From positions 29,215-93,214 of the forward strand of contig UQWK01000001.1 in the NCBI GenBank assembly GCA_900544725.1: a stretch of 64,000 nt of DNA. Reading direction: 5' to 3'. Both the position numbers and the translations under genes were made by a program. Under the pieces are notes generated by a model that was given only the letters and a program-made list of their open reading frames with translations, searched no databases and had not been told where the DNA came from. The stretch comes from an uncultured Collinsella sp. GTDB lineage: Bacteria; Actinomycetota; Coriobacteriia; Coriobacteriales; Coriobacteriaceae. This document shows positions 9,944-18,418 of this stretch, in pieces; position 1 is the first letter of the stretch, and every line of letters begins with the position of its first letter.

Positions 9944-9952
9944 GTGATATCC

Positions 9953-10375
9953 ATGAACAAAGAAGAGCTTAAAGAACTGTTGCCGCATCGCGAGCCGATG
10001 CTTTTGCTCGACGAGGCCGAGCTGGTGGGCGATGAGGCCCACGGCAAGATCACGATTGCGGGCGATGAGTACTTTTTGCAGGGGCACTTTCCGGGAAACC
10101 CGGTCGTGCCCGGCGTGATCCAGTGCGAGATGCTCGCCCAAAACTGCTGCGTGCTGCTGATGGGCGATGAGGAAGCGCGTGGTGCGACGCCGTTCTACAC
10201 GAGCCTGGACAAGGTGCGTTTTAAGCGTCCGGTGCGCCCGGGCGACACGGTGGACCTGGTGTGCTCGATCACCCGTGCGCGCGGGCCGTTCCGCTTTGCG
10301 ACGGGTACTGCGAGCGTCAACGGTGAGGTTTGCTGCCGCGCCGATATGTCCTTTGCGCTCGTGCACGAAAGTTAA
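9953..10375 (+). CDS. fabZ: 3-hydroxyacyl-ACP dehydratase
   Basis: FabZ dehydrates 3-hydroxyacyl-ACP to trans-2-enoyl-ACP. The 140-residue hot-dog-fold protein has LPHREPMLLLDEAE followed by GHFPGNPVVPGVIQCEMLAQ, with the catalytic His and the Glu of the QCEML segment. The ATG at 9953 follows AGGTG by about seven bases. A GTG at 9944 is in frame but would put the ribosome binding site inside the gene. Confidence 0.96.
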   Translation: MNKEELKELLPHREPMLLLDEAELVGDEAHGKITIAGDEYFLQGHFPGNPVVPGVIQCEMLAQNCCVLLMGDEEARGATPFYTSLDKVRFKRPVRPGDTVDLVCSITRARGPFRFATGTASVNGEVCCRADMSFALVHES

Positions 10376-10385
10376 GGAAGGCTTC

Positions 10386-11729
10386 ATGTTCGACAAAGTG
10401 CTCATCGCCAATCGCGGCGAGGTCGCGGTCCGTGTTATCCGCGCGTGCCGCGATATGGGCATCAAGACCGTTGCCGTCTATTCCACGGCCGATGCGGACG
10501 CACTGCACGTGCAGCTTGCCGACGAGGCATACTGCATCGGCGGCCCACGTCTTGCCGAGAGCTACCTCAACGACGATGCCGTGCTCACCTGCGCCGTAAA
10601 GTCGGGAGCTAAGGCAATCCATCCCGGCTATGGCTTCTTTTCCGAAAAGGCGAGCTTTGTGCGCGATTGCGACAAGTATGGCCTGACGTTTGTCGGCCCC
10701 TCGGCCGAGGTGATCGACAGCATGGGCGACAAGGATGCGGCGCGCCGAACGGCTGCCGCCGCGGGCGTGCCCATCGTGCCGGGCTGCGATTTGCTCAAGA
10801 GCCCCGAGGAGGCGACGGCCGAGGCCGAGCGTATTGGCTGCCCCGTGCTCATCAAGGCGCGCGCGGGCGGCGGCGGCCGCGGCATCCGCAAGGTCGAGCG
10901 CGTGGAAGATGCGGCAAAGGCTTTTATTGAAGCACGCGCCGAGGGCGAGGCCGTTTTTGGCGACGGCGAGTGCTACATGGAAAAGTTCGTCGCGCCGGCG
11001 CATCACGTTGAGGTGCAGATTATGGCCGATAAGCAGGGCCATGTGTTTTCGCTCGGCGAACGCGAGTGCTCGGTGCAGCGCCGCAACCAAAAGCTGATCG
11101 AGGAGAGTCCCGCGCCGTGCCTCGACGGACACGACGACATTCGCGCGCGCATGCACAAGGCGGCGCGTGACCTGGCTCGTGCCGTCGGCTACGAAGGAGC
11201 CGGTACCATCGAGTTCCTGTATTCGGACGACGGCAATTTCTACTTTATGGAAATGAACACGCGCTTGCAGGTGGAGCATCCGGTTACGGAGTTTGTGACC
11301 GATACCGACTTGGTCAAGTGGCAGCTGCGCGTGGCAGCCGGCCAGCCTCTGCCCTTTGAGCAGGAGGACATGCCGGTCCGCAACCACGCCATGGAGTGCC
11401 GCATCAATGCCGAAACGCCGGACTTTCTGCCGTCATGCGGAACGGTCACCACGTTGCGCGTGCCGGGTGGTCCGCGCGTGCGCTGGGATTCGGCCATGTT
11501 CACCGGTGCGACAGTTCCGCCGTACTACGACTCCATGCTCGGCAAGCTCATCGTGTGTGCGCCCACGCGTGACGGCGCCATTCGCAAGATGCGCTCGGCC
11601 CTGGGCGAGCTCGTGATTGAGGGCGTGAGCGAAAACAGCGAGCTTCAGCTCGACGTGCTGGCAAACGACGAGTTCTTGTCGGGCATGTATCACACCGATC
11701 TGATGGGGCATCTCTATGCTGATGAATAG
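10386..11729 (+). CDS. accC: Acetyl-CoA carboxylase, biotin carboxylase subunit
   Basis: AccC carboxylates the biotin of AccB using ATP and bicarbonate. The 447-residue ATP-grasp enzyme begins MFDKVLIANRGEVAVRVIRA. It has HPGYGFFSE, the glycine-rich KARAGGGGRGIR, the metal site EMNTRLQVEHPVTE and a C-terminal domain with MECRINAE. The ATG at 10386 follows AAGGAAGG. The frame is open upstream across fabZ, but that sequence is not AccC. It overlaps accDA by 14 bases. Confidence 0.97.
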   Translation: MFDKVLIANRGEVAVRVIRACRDMGIKTVAVYSTADADALHVQLADEAYCIGGPRLAESYLNDDAVLTCAVKSGAKAIHPGYGFFSEKASFVRDCDKYGLTFVGPSAEVIDSMGDKDAARRTAAAAGVPIVPGCDLLKSPEEATAEAERIGCPVLIKARAGGGGRGIRKVERVEDAAKAFIEARAEGEAVFGDGECYMEKFVAPAHHVEVQIMADKQGHVFSLGERECSVQRRNQKLIEESPAPCLDGHDDIRARMHKAARDLARAVGYEGAGTIEFLYSDDGNFYFMEMNTRLQVEHPVTEFVTDTDLVKWQLRVAAGQPLPFEQEDMPVRNHAMECRINAETPDFLPSCGTVTTLRVPGGPRVRWDSAMFTGATVPPYYDSMLGKLIVCAPTRDGAIRKMRSALGELVIEGVSENSELQLDVLANDEFLSGMYHTDLMGHLYADE

Positions 11730-13440
11730 AAAAGCGAAGACGGTCAATGTCCTTGAGGGGCCGATAACCGAGTCGTGCGCCGAGTTTCCCGCGCGCCACG
11801 TGTTTATCAAGTGCCCGGAGTGCCGCCGTGTGATCGATGAGGCACGCCTACACGACAACCTCGAGGTCTGCCCTCGTTGCGGCAAACACTTTCGCGTGAG
11901 CGGTCGCGCGCGCATGCGCATGACGGTCGACGAGGGCACGTTTGAGGAATGGGATGCCAATCTGGCGTCGGAGGATTTCCTCTCGTTTCCCGGCTATGCC
12001 GACAAGCTCAAGAGCGTGAGCGAGCGTTCGGGCGAGCGCGACGCCGTTGTGTGCGGCAGGGGCAAAATCTGCGGTTGCGATACCGCGTTCTTCTTTATGG
12101 ACGCCAACTTTATGATGGGCTCGATGGGTTCCGTGGTGGGCGAGAAGATCTGTCGCACATTTGAGCGTGCGACCGAGCTGGGATTGCCAGTTGTCGGCTT
12201 TACCGTTTCGGGCGGTGCGCGCATGCAAGAGGGCGTGACATCGCTTATGCAGATGGCCAAGATTTCTGCGGCGGTTAGGCGCCACAGCGAGGCGGGTGGC
12301 CTGTATATCACGGTGCTCACCGACCCCACGACCGGAGGCGTAACCGCGAGCTTCGCCATGGAGGGCGACATTATCCTGGCCGAGCCCGATGCCCTGACGG
12401 CATTTGCCGGCCCGCGCGTGATCGAGCAGAACATGCACAAGCGCCTGCCCAAGGGATTCCAGCGCTCCGAGTTTTTGCTGGAGCACGGCTTTTGCGATGC
12501 CGTTGTTCCGCGCGGCGAGATTGCGCTCACGGTAGGCGAGCTGCTGGCGCTGCACGAAGGGCACGCGCCCGGCTTGGGGGCACCGCATGAGATCGTGCAT
12601 ACGGGTCGCCGCGGCAAAAAGCTGGGGCACTTGTTCAAGCGCGCGGCGGCGCCAAAAACCGCGCTCGAGATTGTCAAGCAGACCCGCTCGGCAGATCGCG
12701 CCACGGCGGGCGAGGTGATCTCGCTGGGCCTGGATGGATTTGTGGAGCTGCACGGCGACCGTTACTTTGGCGACGACGCCGCTGTGGTGGCTGGCATTGG
12801 CTGGAAGGACGGGCGCCCCGTAACGGTCATCGCCATCGAGCGCGGCACCACGACCAAAGAGCGTATGCGCCGCAACTTTGGCATGGCGCATCCCGAGGGC
12901 TACCGTAAAGCGCGTCGCCTGATGCGCCAAGCCGAAAAGTTTGGTCGGCCGGTTCTGTGCCTGGTCGATACTTCGGGCGCGTTTTGCGGCATCGGTGCCG
13001 AGGAGCGCGGCCAGGGCGAGGCGATTGCCCAGAATCTCATGGAGATGAGCGGCCTTAAGACGCCGATTGTCTCGGTGGTAACAGGCGAGGGCGGCTCTGG
13101 TGGCGCGCTGGCGCTGTCCGTGGCCGACCGCATCCTGATGCTCTCGAGCTCGGCCTATTCGGTCGTGAGCCCCGAGGCCTGTGCGTCGATTCTGTGGAAG
13201 GATACCGAGCGCGCGAATGAGGCCGCCGAGGCGCTTAAGCTCACGGCTCCCGATCTGTTGGCGCTCGGTATCATCGACGGCATTGTTGACGATAGGGGTC
13301 TGTCGCATGAGGAGATCGCCGGCGCCGTCATGTCCTCGGCATTTGATGCCTTCGATACGCTTGGGCGGCTCGACGACGCGACCCTCACAAACCTCCGCTA
13401 CGAAAAGTACCGCGCAATCGGTCAGTATCGCACGATGTGA
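11716..13440 (+). CDS. accDA: Acetyl-CoA carboxylase carboxyltransferase, fused beta and alpha subunits (AccD-AccA)
   Basis: This enzyme moves the carboxyl group from biotin to acetyl-CoA. The single 574-residue chain contains both normally separate subunits. Residues about 1-285 are AccD, with the zinc ribbon C33-x2-C36 and C52-x2-C55, then GSMGSVVGEK and TVSGGARMQEG. Residues about 300-574 are AccA, with HGDRYFGDD, RNFGMAHPEGYRKA and GEGGSGGALALSVADR. The frame is continuous, with a basic linker (GRRGKKLGHLFKR) between the halves. It ends the fatty acid operon; the stop codon lies inside a hairpin repeat. Confidence 0.95.
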   Translation: MLMNRKAKTVNVLEGPITESCAEFPARHVFIKCPECRRVIDEARLHDNLEVCPRCGKHFRVSGRARMRMTVDEGTFEEWDANLASEDFLSFPGYADKLKSVSERSGERDAVVCGRGKICGCDTAFFFMDANFMMGSMGSVVGEKICRTFERATELGLPVVGFTVSGGARMQEGVTSLMQMAKISAAVRRHSEAGGLYITVLTDPTTGGVTASFAMEGDIILAEPDALTAFAGPRVIEQNMHKRLPKGFQRSEFLLEHGFCDAVVPRGEIALTVGELLALHEGHAPGLGAPHEIVHTGRRGKKLGHLFKRAAAPKTALEIVKQTRSADRATAGEVISLGLDGFVELHGDRYFGDDAAVVAGIGWKDGRPVTVIAIERGTTTKERMRRNFGMAHPEGYRKARRLMRQAEKFGRPVLCLVDTSGAFCGIGAEERGQGEAIAQNLMEMSGLKTPIVSVVTGEGGSGGALALSVADRILMLSSSAYSVVSPEACASILWKDTERANEAAEALKLTAPDLLALGIIDGIVDDRGLSHEEIAGAVMSSAFDAFDTLGRLDDATLTNLRYEKYRAIGQYRTM

Positions 13441-13464
13441 CAAAGGGACAGTCCGCATGTCACA
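13436..13464. repeat. Hairpin repeat with GGGACAG loop
   Basis: TGTGACA and TGTCACA form a 7-bp stem around a loop containing AAGGGACAG. The repeat contains the accDA stop codon and lies just upstream of the EIIC gene. It shares the loop motif, but not the stem, with repeats at 22982-23079, 25292-25328 (complement) and 48682-48706. Confidence 0.7.
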
Positions 13465-13480
13465 TTGGGAAAGGGTTCCT

Positions 13481-14695
13481 GTGTCACAAGTTTCTAACAC
13501 CTCGTTTACAACGACGGTCTCATCAAACGCCATGGCTGTGGTGGATTATCTGTCCAAAAGCATGATGTCGGCGCTGCCGTTTATTGTCTGCGCGGCGTTG
13601 TTCCGCACCGTCGCCGTCATTATGGGCGAAGGCATGCTGGGCCTGTGGTCTGCCGATTCCGATATCTATCGCCTGTTCTACAGTTGGCTCTATAACGCCG
13701 GCTACTACTTCTTGCCCGTTTATCTTGGTTGGGCGGCCGCTCGCCAGCTCGGTTGCTCGGAGCAGCTGGGCATGATGCTGGGCGGCGTATTGATTGCGCC
13801 CGATCTGCTTAAGCTCGTCGATGCCGCATCGACGACGGGGGCATCGATGACTTCCGTGTATGGCCTGCTTCCCGCGCCGGTCAACGATTACACGACGACT
13901 GTTATTCCGGTTCTCATCTCGGTACCCGTGCTTTGGCAAGTGGAGTGTTTCTTTCAGCGCGTTATCCCTAAGGCCGTGGCGTTTTCGTTTGTTCCGTTTG
14001 CGACCATGCTTGTCATGGTTCCGGTTTCGCTGTGTATTACGGCGCCGGCGGGCAGCTATTTGGGCATGCTGTTGGGCCAGCTTATGTTTATGCTTGGCAA
14101 TTCCGGTGGCATCGTATCGTTGCTCACACTCATGGGGCTTGCCGCGGGCTGGGAGTTCCTTAAGATCGCGGGCGTCAGCAACGTTGTCCTATCGCTCGCC
14201 TATGCGCAGTTTATGAGTGTGGGAACGGATTCGTGCATCCTGATCGCCGCGACGATGGCAACGTTTGCCGTTTGGGGCATGCCCTTTGGCGCGTCGCTCC
14301 GCGTTGCGGATAAGGACGAGAAGACGCTCATGCTGGGCTATTCGATCTCGGGTGTTCTTGGCGGCGTAAGCGAGCCTGCGCTGTACGGTTGCGGCTTTAA
14401 ATATGGCAGGTGCCTGACGTGCATGGCCATTGGCGGCGCCGTCGGAGGCCTTGTTGCGGCCGTGGGCCACGTTACGGCCTATACCATCGGCATGACGAAT
14501 GTCCTCATGGTCATTGGCTTTGCCACGGGCGGCATCCCGAACCTGCTGTGGTGCTGCGCTGCCGGCGGCACGGCATTTGCGGTGTCTGCGGCGCTGAGCT
14601 ACTGCTTTGGCGTGGTGCCGGCGAAGGGACAGGCGACGGGGGACGGAGGCGATTCGCCCGAAACAGTGGCGAGCGCTGCTGAAGTAAGCGCATAA
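13481..14695 (+). CDS. PTS EIIC-like membrane permease, beta-glucoside family, orphan
   Basis: The protein of about 404 residues has some ten hydrophobic segments and the family loop GVLGGVSEPALYGCGFKYGR, equivalent to the GISEPAIYG motif of beta-glucoside and sucrose IIC domains. EIIC domains carry the sugar across the membrane while EIIB phosphorylates it. No EIIB or EIIA domain is fused or adjacent, so partners would have to come from elsewhere. The GTG at 13481 is preceded by GGGAAAGGG; an ATG at 13457 inside the hairpin repeat and an ATG at 13532 are alternatives. The substrate cannot be told. Confidence 0.8.
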   Translation: MSQVSNTSFTTTVSSNAMAVVDYLSKSMMSALPFIVCAALFRTVAVIMGEGMLGLWSADSDIYRLFYSWLYNAGYYFLPVYLGWAAARQLGCSEQLGMMLGGVLIAPDLLKLVDAASTTGASMTSVYGLLPAPVNDYTTTVIPVLISVPVLWQVECFFQRVIPKAVAFSFVPFATMLVMVPVSLCITAPAGSYLGMLLGQLMFMLGNSGGIVSLLTLMGLAAGWEFLKIAGVSNVVLSLAYAQFMSVGTDSCILIAATMATFAVWGMPFGASLRVADKDEKTLMLGYSISGVLGGVSEPALYGCGFKYGRCLTCMAIGGAVGGLVAAVGHVTAYTIGMTNVLMVIGFATGGIPNLLWCCAAGGTAFAVSAALSYCFGVVPAKGQATGDGGDSPETVASAAEVSA

Positions 14696-14702
14696 ACCTG
14701 TG

Positions 14703-14727
14703 CGACAAAAGGACGATCCCTTTGTCG
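14703..14727. repeat. Hairpin repeat after the EIIC gene
   Basis: CGACAAAAGG and CCCTTTGTCG form an almost perfect 10-bp stem around a five-base loop, eight bases after the EIIC stop codon. Its ACAAAGGGA-type sequence resembles the repeat at 13436-13464 at the other end of the gene. Confidence 0.55.
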
Positions 14728-14733
14728 TGTTCC

Positions 14734-14766
14734 AAGGCCGTGGCTCGTGTGGGCTGCGGCCTTTTG
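14734..14766 (+). terminator. Rho-independent terminator of the EIIC gene
   Basis: AAGGCCG pairs with CGGCCTT around a 16-base loop and is followed by TTGT. It separates the EIIC gene from the downstream cation transporter. Confidence 0.65.
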
Positions 14767-14844
14767 TATCTTGAGGACAAAGTGGCTACACTACAATCCG
14801 TTTGAGCAATAGATATATAGGTAGTACCGTGGGGGCGGATGTAG

Positions 14845-15999
14845 ATGGTCGAGTGGATTGTTGGGCGCGCACAGGGCGATCGTGCGCGTGTGGGCACGTT
14901 AGCGGGCATGGTGTGTATTGTCGCCAATGTTGCGCTTTGTGCTGCGAAGGGTGCCATTGGTGTGGTTTCGGGATCGGTTTCGATTGTTGCGGATGCCATG
15001 AACAACCTGTCCGATGCCAGCTCGAATATCGTGAGCGTGCTGGGCTTTAAGCTGGCGAGCAAGCCGGCCGACCCCGAGCATCCTTACGGCCACGGTCGCT
15101 ACGAGTATCTCTCGGGTCTGGTCGTGGCGGCACTCGTGCTGCTGATTGGCGTTGAGCTGGTGAAGTCCTCGGTCGAGCGCGTCATCCACCCCGAACCTGT
15201 CGAGTTCTCGCTTGCCCTGGTGGCAGTTCTAGTGCTTTCGATGGTCGTAAAGCTCTGGATGGCGGCCCTCAACCAAAAGCTCGGCGACCGTATCGAGTCC
15301 GAGACACTGCATGCGACGGCTCAGGATTCCAAGAACGATGTCCTTGCCACGGGTGCCGTGCTGGCGTGCGCAGTTGTTTCGCAGGTGACGGGCATCAATC
15401 TTGACGCTTGGGTCGGCCTTGCCGTTGGTGCCTATATTGGCTGGAGCGGTTTTGAACTCATCCAGGATACGGTGAGCCCGCTTTTGGGCCAGACGCCCGA
15501 TCCTAAGCTGGTCAAGCACATTCGAGACAAGATCATGAGCTATCCCGGCGTTTTGGGCGTTCACGATTTGATGGTTCACGACTACGGCCCGGGCAGGAAG
15601 TTCGCAAGCGCTCACGCCGAGATGGCGGCCGAAGCCAGCCCGATGGAAAGTCACGACACGCTCGACAATATTGAGCAGGCGTTTAGGAACGAAGACGGCA
15701 TGATCGTCACGCTCCATTACGATCCCATCGTGACCGACGATCCCAAGGTGGCGAGCATGCGTTTACGCATTAACGCCATGGCCCAACAGATTGATAGCCG
15801 CCTCTCGATTCATGACCTGCGCTGCGTGCCGGGTCCTACGCACACCAACGTGATCTTTGACTGCGTACGTCCCTCGGATCTGCAGATGAGCGCCGAAGAC
15901 GTAAAACACGCGCTGGCACAACGGGTCGAATCGGAATATCCCAAGTCGATTGCCAAGATTACGATCGACGAGGACTACGTAGGGCATACCCACGAGTAG
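14845..15999 (+). CDS. Cation diffusion facilitator family transporter
   Basis: The 384-residue protein exports divalent metal ions, probably by proton exchange. It has about six membrane segments, the TM2 motif DAMNNLSDASSN, the segment HPYGHGRYEYLSGL after it, the TM5 motif DSKNDVLATG, and a C-terminal cytoplasmic dimerisation domain from about residue 215. The final residues, DYVGHTHE, are His-containing. The metal (Zn, Mn, Fe or Co) cannot be decided. It stands alone between a terminator and the phosphatase gene. Confidence 0.92.
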   Translation: MVEWIVGRAQGDRARVGTLAGMVCIVANVALCAAKGAIGVVSGSVSIVADAMNNLSDASSNIVSVLGFKLASKPADPEHPYGHGRYEYLSGLVVAALVLLIGVELVKSSVERVIHPEPVEFSLALVAVLVLSMVVKLWMAALNQKLGDRIESETLHATAQDSKNDVLATGAVLACAVVSQVTGINLDAWVGLAVGAYIGWSGFELIQDTVSPLLGQTPDPKLVKHIRDKIMSYPGVLGVHDLMVHDYGPGRKFASAHAEMAAEASPMESHDTLDNIEQAFRNEDGMIVTLHYDPIVTDDPKVASMRLRINAMAQQIDSRLSIHDLRCVPGPTHTNVIFDCVRPSDLQMSAEDVKHALAQRVESEYPKSIAKITIDEDYVGHTHE

Positions 16000-16038
16000 G
16001 GCTGCGCCGGCAAAGCAAGTTATACAGAAGGGGAGAGC

Positions 16039-16665
16039 ATGAAGCGTCTATATCTACTCCGCCACGGCCAGACAGAATTCAACGTTAAAAAGCTCGTCCA
16101 GGGTCGCTGCGATTCACCGCTCACCGATTTGGGCCGTCAGCAAGCCGGGATGGCAGCCGCATGGCTCAAAGCCCACAATGTCGTTCCTGACAAGGTGGTC
16201 TCTTCGCCTTTGGGTCGAGCCATGGACACAGCACAGCTCGTCGCAACCGAACTCCTTGGCCCGGACGCAGCAGTCGAGTCCTGCGAAGGCATCATCGAGC
16301 GCTGCTACGGCACCTTCGAAGAAGGCCCCCACGACGCGCTGCCCACCGACGTCTGGGAACCCGGCGAGGATCTAGTCCCCTTTGGAGGAGAGGGAAGCCA
16401 AGCCCTGCAAAAACGCATGGTAGCCACCCTCACCAATCTCATAAGCGCCGAGAATGTCGAAACCCTCCTAGCAGTAAGCCACGGCAGCGCCAGCCGCCAA
16501 TTCATCAAAGCCGCAGCCCCAGAGGGCTTCGAGCTCCCAACAAAACTCCCCAACTGCGCCATCATGATCTTCGATTTCGAAGAGGCAAAGCCACAAGCAG
16601 AAGGCGAGCCAATGCAATGCAAGTTCACCCTCCAGCAAATAGTGGACCCCCAACAAAGTCATTAG
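16039..16665 (+). CDS. Histidine phosphatase (phosphoglycerate mutase-like) family protein
   Basis: The 208-residue protein begins MKRLYLLRHGQTEFN, with the catalytic RHG motif; a second conserved His lies in AVSHGSASRQF. Family members remove phosphate from small molecules or act as cofactor-dependent mutases, so the exact substrate is unknown. The ribosome binding site is GGGGAGA. Codon choice in the last third (for example AAA, CCA and ACA codons) differs from the GC-rich usage of the neighbours. A 165-bp inverted repeat follows. Confidence 0.88.
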   Translation: MKRLYLLRHGQTEFNVKKLVQGRCDSPLTDLGRQQAGMAAAWLKAHNVVPDKVVSSPLGRAMDTAQLVATELLGPDAAVESCEGIIERCYGTFEEGPHDALPTDVWEPGEDLVPFGGEGSQALQKRMVATLTNLISAENVETLLAVSHGSASRQFIKAAAPEGFELPTKLPNCAIMIFDFEEAKPQAEGEPMQCKFTLQQIVDPQQSH

Positions 16666-16700
16666 CCTGAGCGAGCAAGGTTTAGCAGACATCAACGTGG

Positions 16701-16865
16701 CGTTCCCAGTGTGCGGCGGAGGGGGCGGGCCTGAGACATATTAAGGTTGCTGCTCTACAGTCCTGCTCACGACGGAGAGCACATTAAGTGCTCTCCTGTT
16801 CGTGCGGAACTCGCGACAACCTTAATATGTCTCAGGCCCGCCCCCTCCGCCGCACACTGGGAACG
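16701..16865. repeat. Long hairpin element, copy 1 (49-bp perfect arms)
   Basis: Bases 16701-16749 are the exact reverse complement of 16817-16865. The 67-base centre contains GGAGAGCAC-ATTAA-GTGCTCTCC and ends GGAACTCGCGA. The centre is shared with copy 2 at 47052-47169, but the arms are not. The pairing continues outward a few bases past a two-base bulge. It lies between the phosphatase gene and the rplC promoter. Confidence 0.9.
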
Positions 16866-16920
16866 TGCCACGCACTTTACCTGCGTAAACAATGTGAGTG
16901 AAATATGAATCTCGATGGAT

Positions 16921-16941
16921 ACGCCCGCAGCCGTGTATACT
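16921..16941 (+). promoter_or_regulatory. Promoter-like motif of the rplC segment
   Basis: ACGCCCGCAGCCGTGTATACT ends in a TATACT -10 hexamer. ACGCCC followed by nine bases and TATAC recurs upstream of rplB (18786-18806), and a close variant precedes rplE (56154-56175). No TTGACA-like -35 is evident. A leader of about 180 bases follows, with several short inverted repeats but no recognised riboswitch. Confidence 0.65.
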
Positions 16942-17124
16942 AATCAGCTGTGTGTAACCAGGGGAGTATTCTGGCTGGACAAAATGCCTGCTTAATAGGG
17001 TTGTCAGGTAGTCCAGGCGAAATACAAGGCTGGGGAGCACGTCGTGTAAGTAGTGGTCCTCTAGGGGCGTACGCTCGGTGGTGTACGCATTGTCCCAAGA
17101 CCACGCGAGAGTTGGGATCATATC

Positions 17125-17745
17125 TTGATCAGCATGATTCTCGGCCGCAAGATTGGCATGACCCAGGTTTGGGACGAGGACGACAACGTCGTTCCCGTCA
17201 CGGTCATCCAGGCTGGCCCCTGCGCTGTCTCGCAGGTTAAAACTCAGGCAACCGACGGCTATGACGCCGTCCAGATCGGTTTCGGCGACATCAAGGCCAA
17301 GAACGTGAACAAGCCCATGGCTGGTCACTTCGCCAAGGCTGGCGTCGAGCCTGTCCGCTTCCTTCGTGAGGTCCGCGTCGAGAACGGCGAGGAGCACAAG
17401 GTCGGCGAGGTCGTCACCGTCGCTGATTTCGCTGATGTCGAGAAGGTCGACGTCATCGGTACCTCCAAGGGTAAGGGCTTCCAGGGTCGCATCAAGCGCT
17501 GGGGTCAGCGCCGCGGTCCTATGACGCATGGTTCTCACTTCCAGCGTCACCCCGGTTCTATCGGTCAGTGCGCCTATCCTGCGCGCGTCCTCAAGGGCGT
17601 CAAGATGGCCGGTCACATGGGTAACGAGCGCGTTACCGTCAAGAACCTTTCCGTTGTCCGCATCGATGCCGAGCAGAACCTCATCTTGGTCAAGGGCGCT
17701 GTCCCGGGTGCCAAGAATGGTCTCGTCGCCATCCGTATGGCCTAA
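17125..17745 (+). CDS. rplC: 50S ribosomal protein L3 (uL3)
   Basis: The 206-residue protein begins [18 protein letters not shown] and contains the L3 signature [31 protein letters not shown]3 is an early assembly protein near the peptidyl transferase centre. The TTG at 17125 has GGGA eight bases upstream and is preferred; the ATG at 17134 is the alternative. It opens the resumed S10 series without rpsJ. Confidence 0.95.
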   Translation: MISMILGRKIGMTQVWDEDDNVVPVTVIQAGPCAVSQVKTQATDGYDAVQIGFGDIKAKNVNKPMAGHFAKAGVEPVRFLREVRVENGEEHKVGEVVTVADFADVEKVDVIGTSKGKGFQGRIKRWGQRRGPMTHGSHFQRHPGSIGQCAYPARVLKGVKMAGHMGNERVTVKNLSVVRIDAEQNLILVKGAVPGAKNGLVAIRMA

Positions 17746-17791
17746 GGGCCCAGCCCATTTAGCCCAGCGTCATACCAAGGAGAACACTTAA

Positions 17792-18418
17792 ATGGCAAAG
17801 TTTGAAGTAAAGAACAGCGAGGGCAAGAAGGTCGCCGAGGCCGAGCTCGCCGCTGAGGTGTACGGCATCGAGCCGAACATCCACGTTATGCACCACATCG
17901 TCAAGTGCCAGATGGCCTCTTGGCGTCAGGGCACCCAGTCCGCTAAGGGCCGCTCTGAGGTTTCCGGTGGCGGCAAGAAGCCTTGGCGTCAGAAGGGCAC
18001 CGGCCGTGCCCGCCAGGGTTCCATCCGTGCTGCCCAGTGGCGTCACGGTGGCGTTGTCTTCGCCCCCAAGCCCCGTTCTTACGCTAAGCGTATGAACAAC
18101 AAGGAGGTCAAGCTGGCTATGCGCTCCGCGCTGTCTGCCAAGCTGGCCGACGGCGAGCTCGTGCTCGTCGACGACTACGGCTTCGAGAAGCCTTCCACCA
18201 AGGCTGCCGTCGCCATGCTCAAGGCTCTCGGCCTTGAGGGCAAGCGTCTGACCATCATCGTTCGCGATGAGGACGTCAACGCCTACCTGTCGTTCCGCAA
18301 CATTCCCAAGACGTTCATCATCACTGCCGACGAGGCCAACACCTACGATCTCGTCAACAACAACGCTGTGCTGATGCCCGCCGACATCGCCGCTCACTTC
18401 GGGGAGGTGCTTGCATAA
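17792..18418 (+). CDS. rplD: 50S ribosomal protein L4 (uL4)
   Basis: The 208-residue protein has the long basic loop KKPWRQKGTGRARQGSIRAAQWRHGG that reaches into the exit tunnel. In other bacteria L4 also represses the S10 operon. The ATG follows AAGGAG, and the stop codon touches the rplW start. Confidence 0.97.
   Translation: MAKFEVKNSEGKKVAEAELAAEVYGIEPNIHVMHHIVKCQMASWRQGTQSAKGRSEVSGGGKKPWRQKGTGRARQGSIRAAQWRHGGVVFAPKPRSYAKRMNNKEVKLAMRSALSAKLADGELVLVDDYGFEKPSTKAAVAMLKALGLEGKRLTIIVRDEDVNAYLSFRNIPKTFIITADEANTYDLVNNNAVLMPADIAAHFGEVLA

Noticed and set aside
8126..10465. Minus-strand open frame of 779 codons opposite fabF-accB-fabZ
   Set aside because: His/Arg/Ala-rich composition typical of antisense reading of GC-rich genes; three clear genes lie on the plus strand.
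16942..17124. Known riboswitch in the rplC leader
   Set aside because: No match to a riboswitch core that I recognise; only short inverted repeats are visible.
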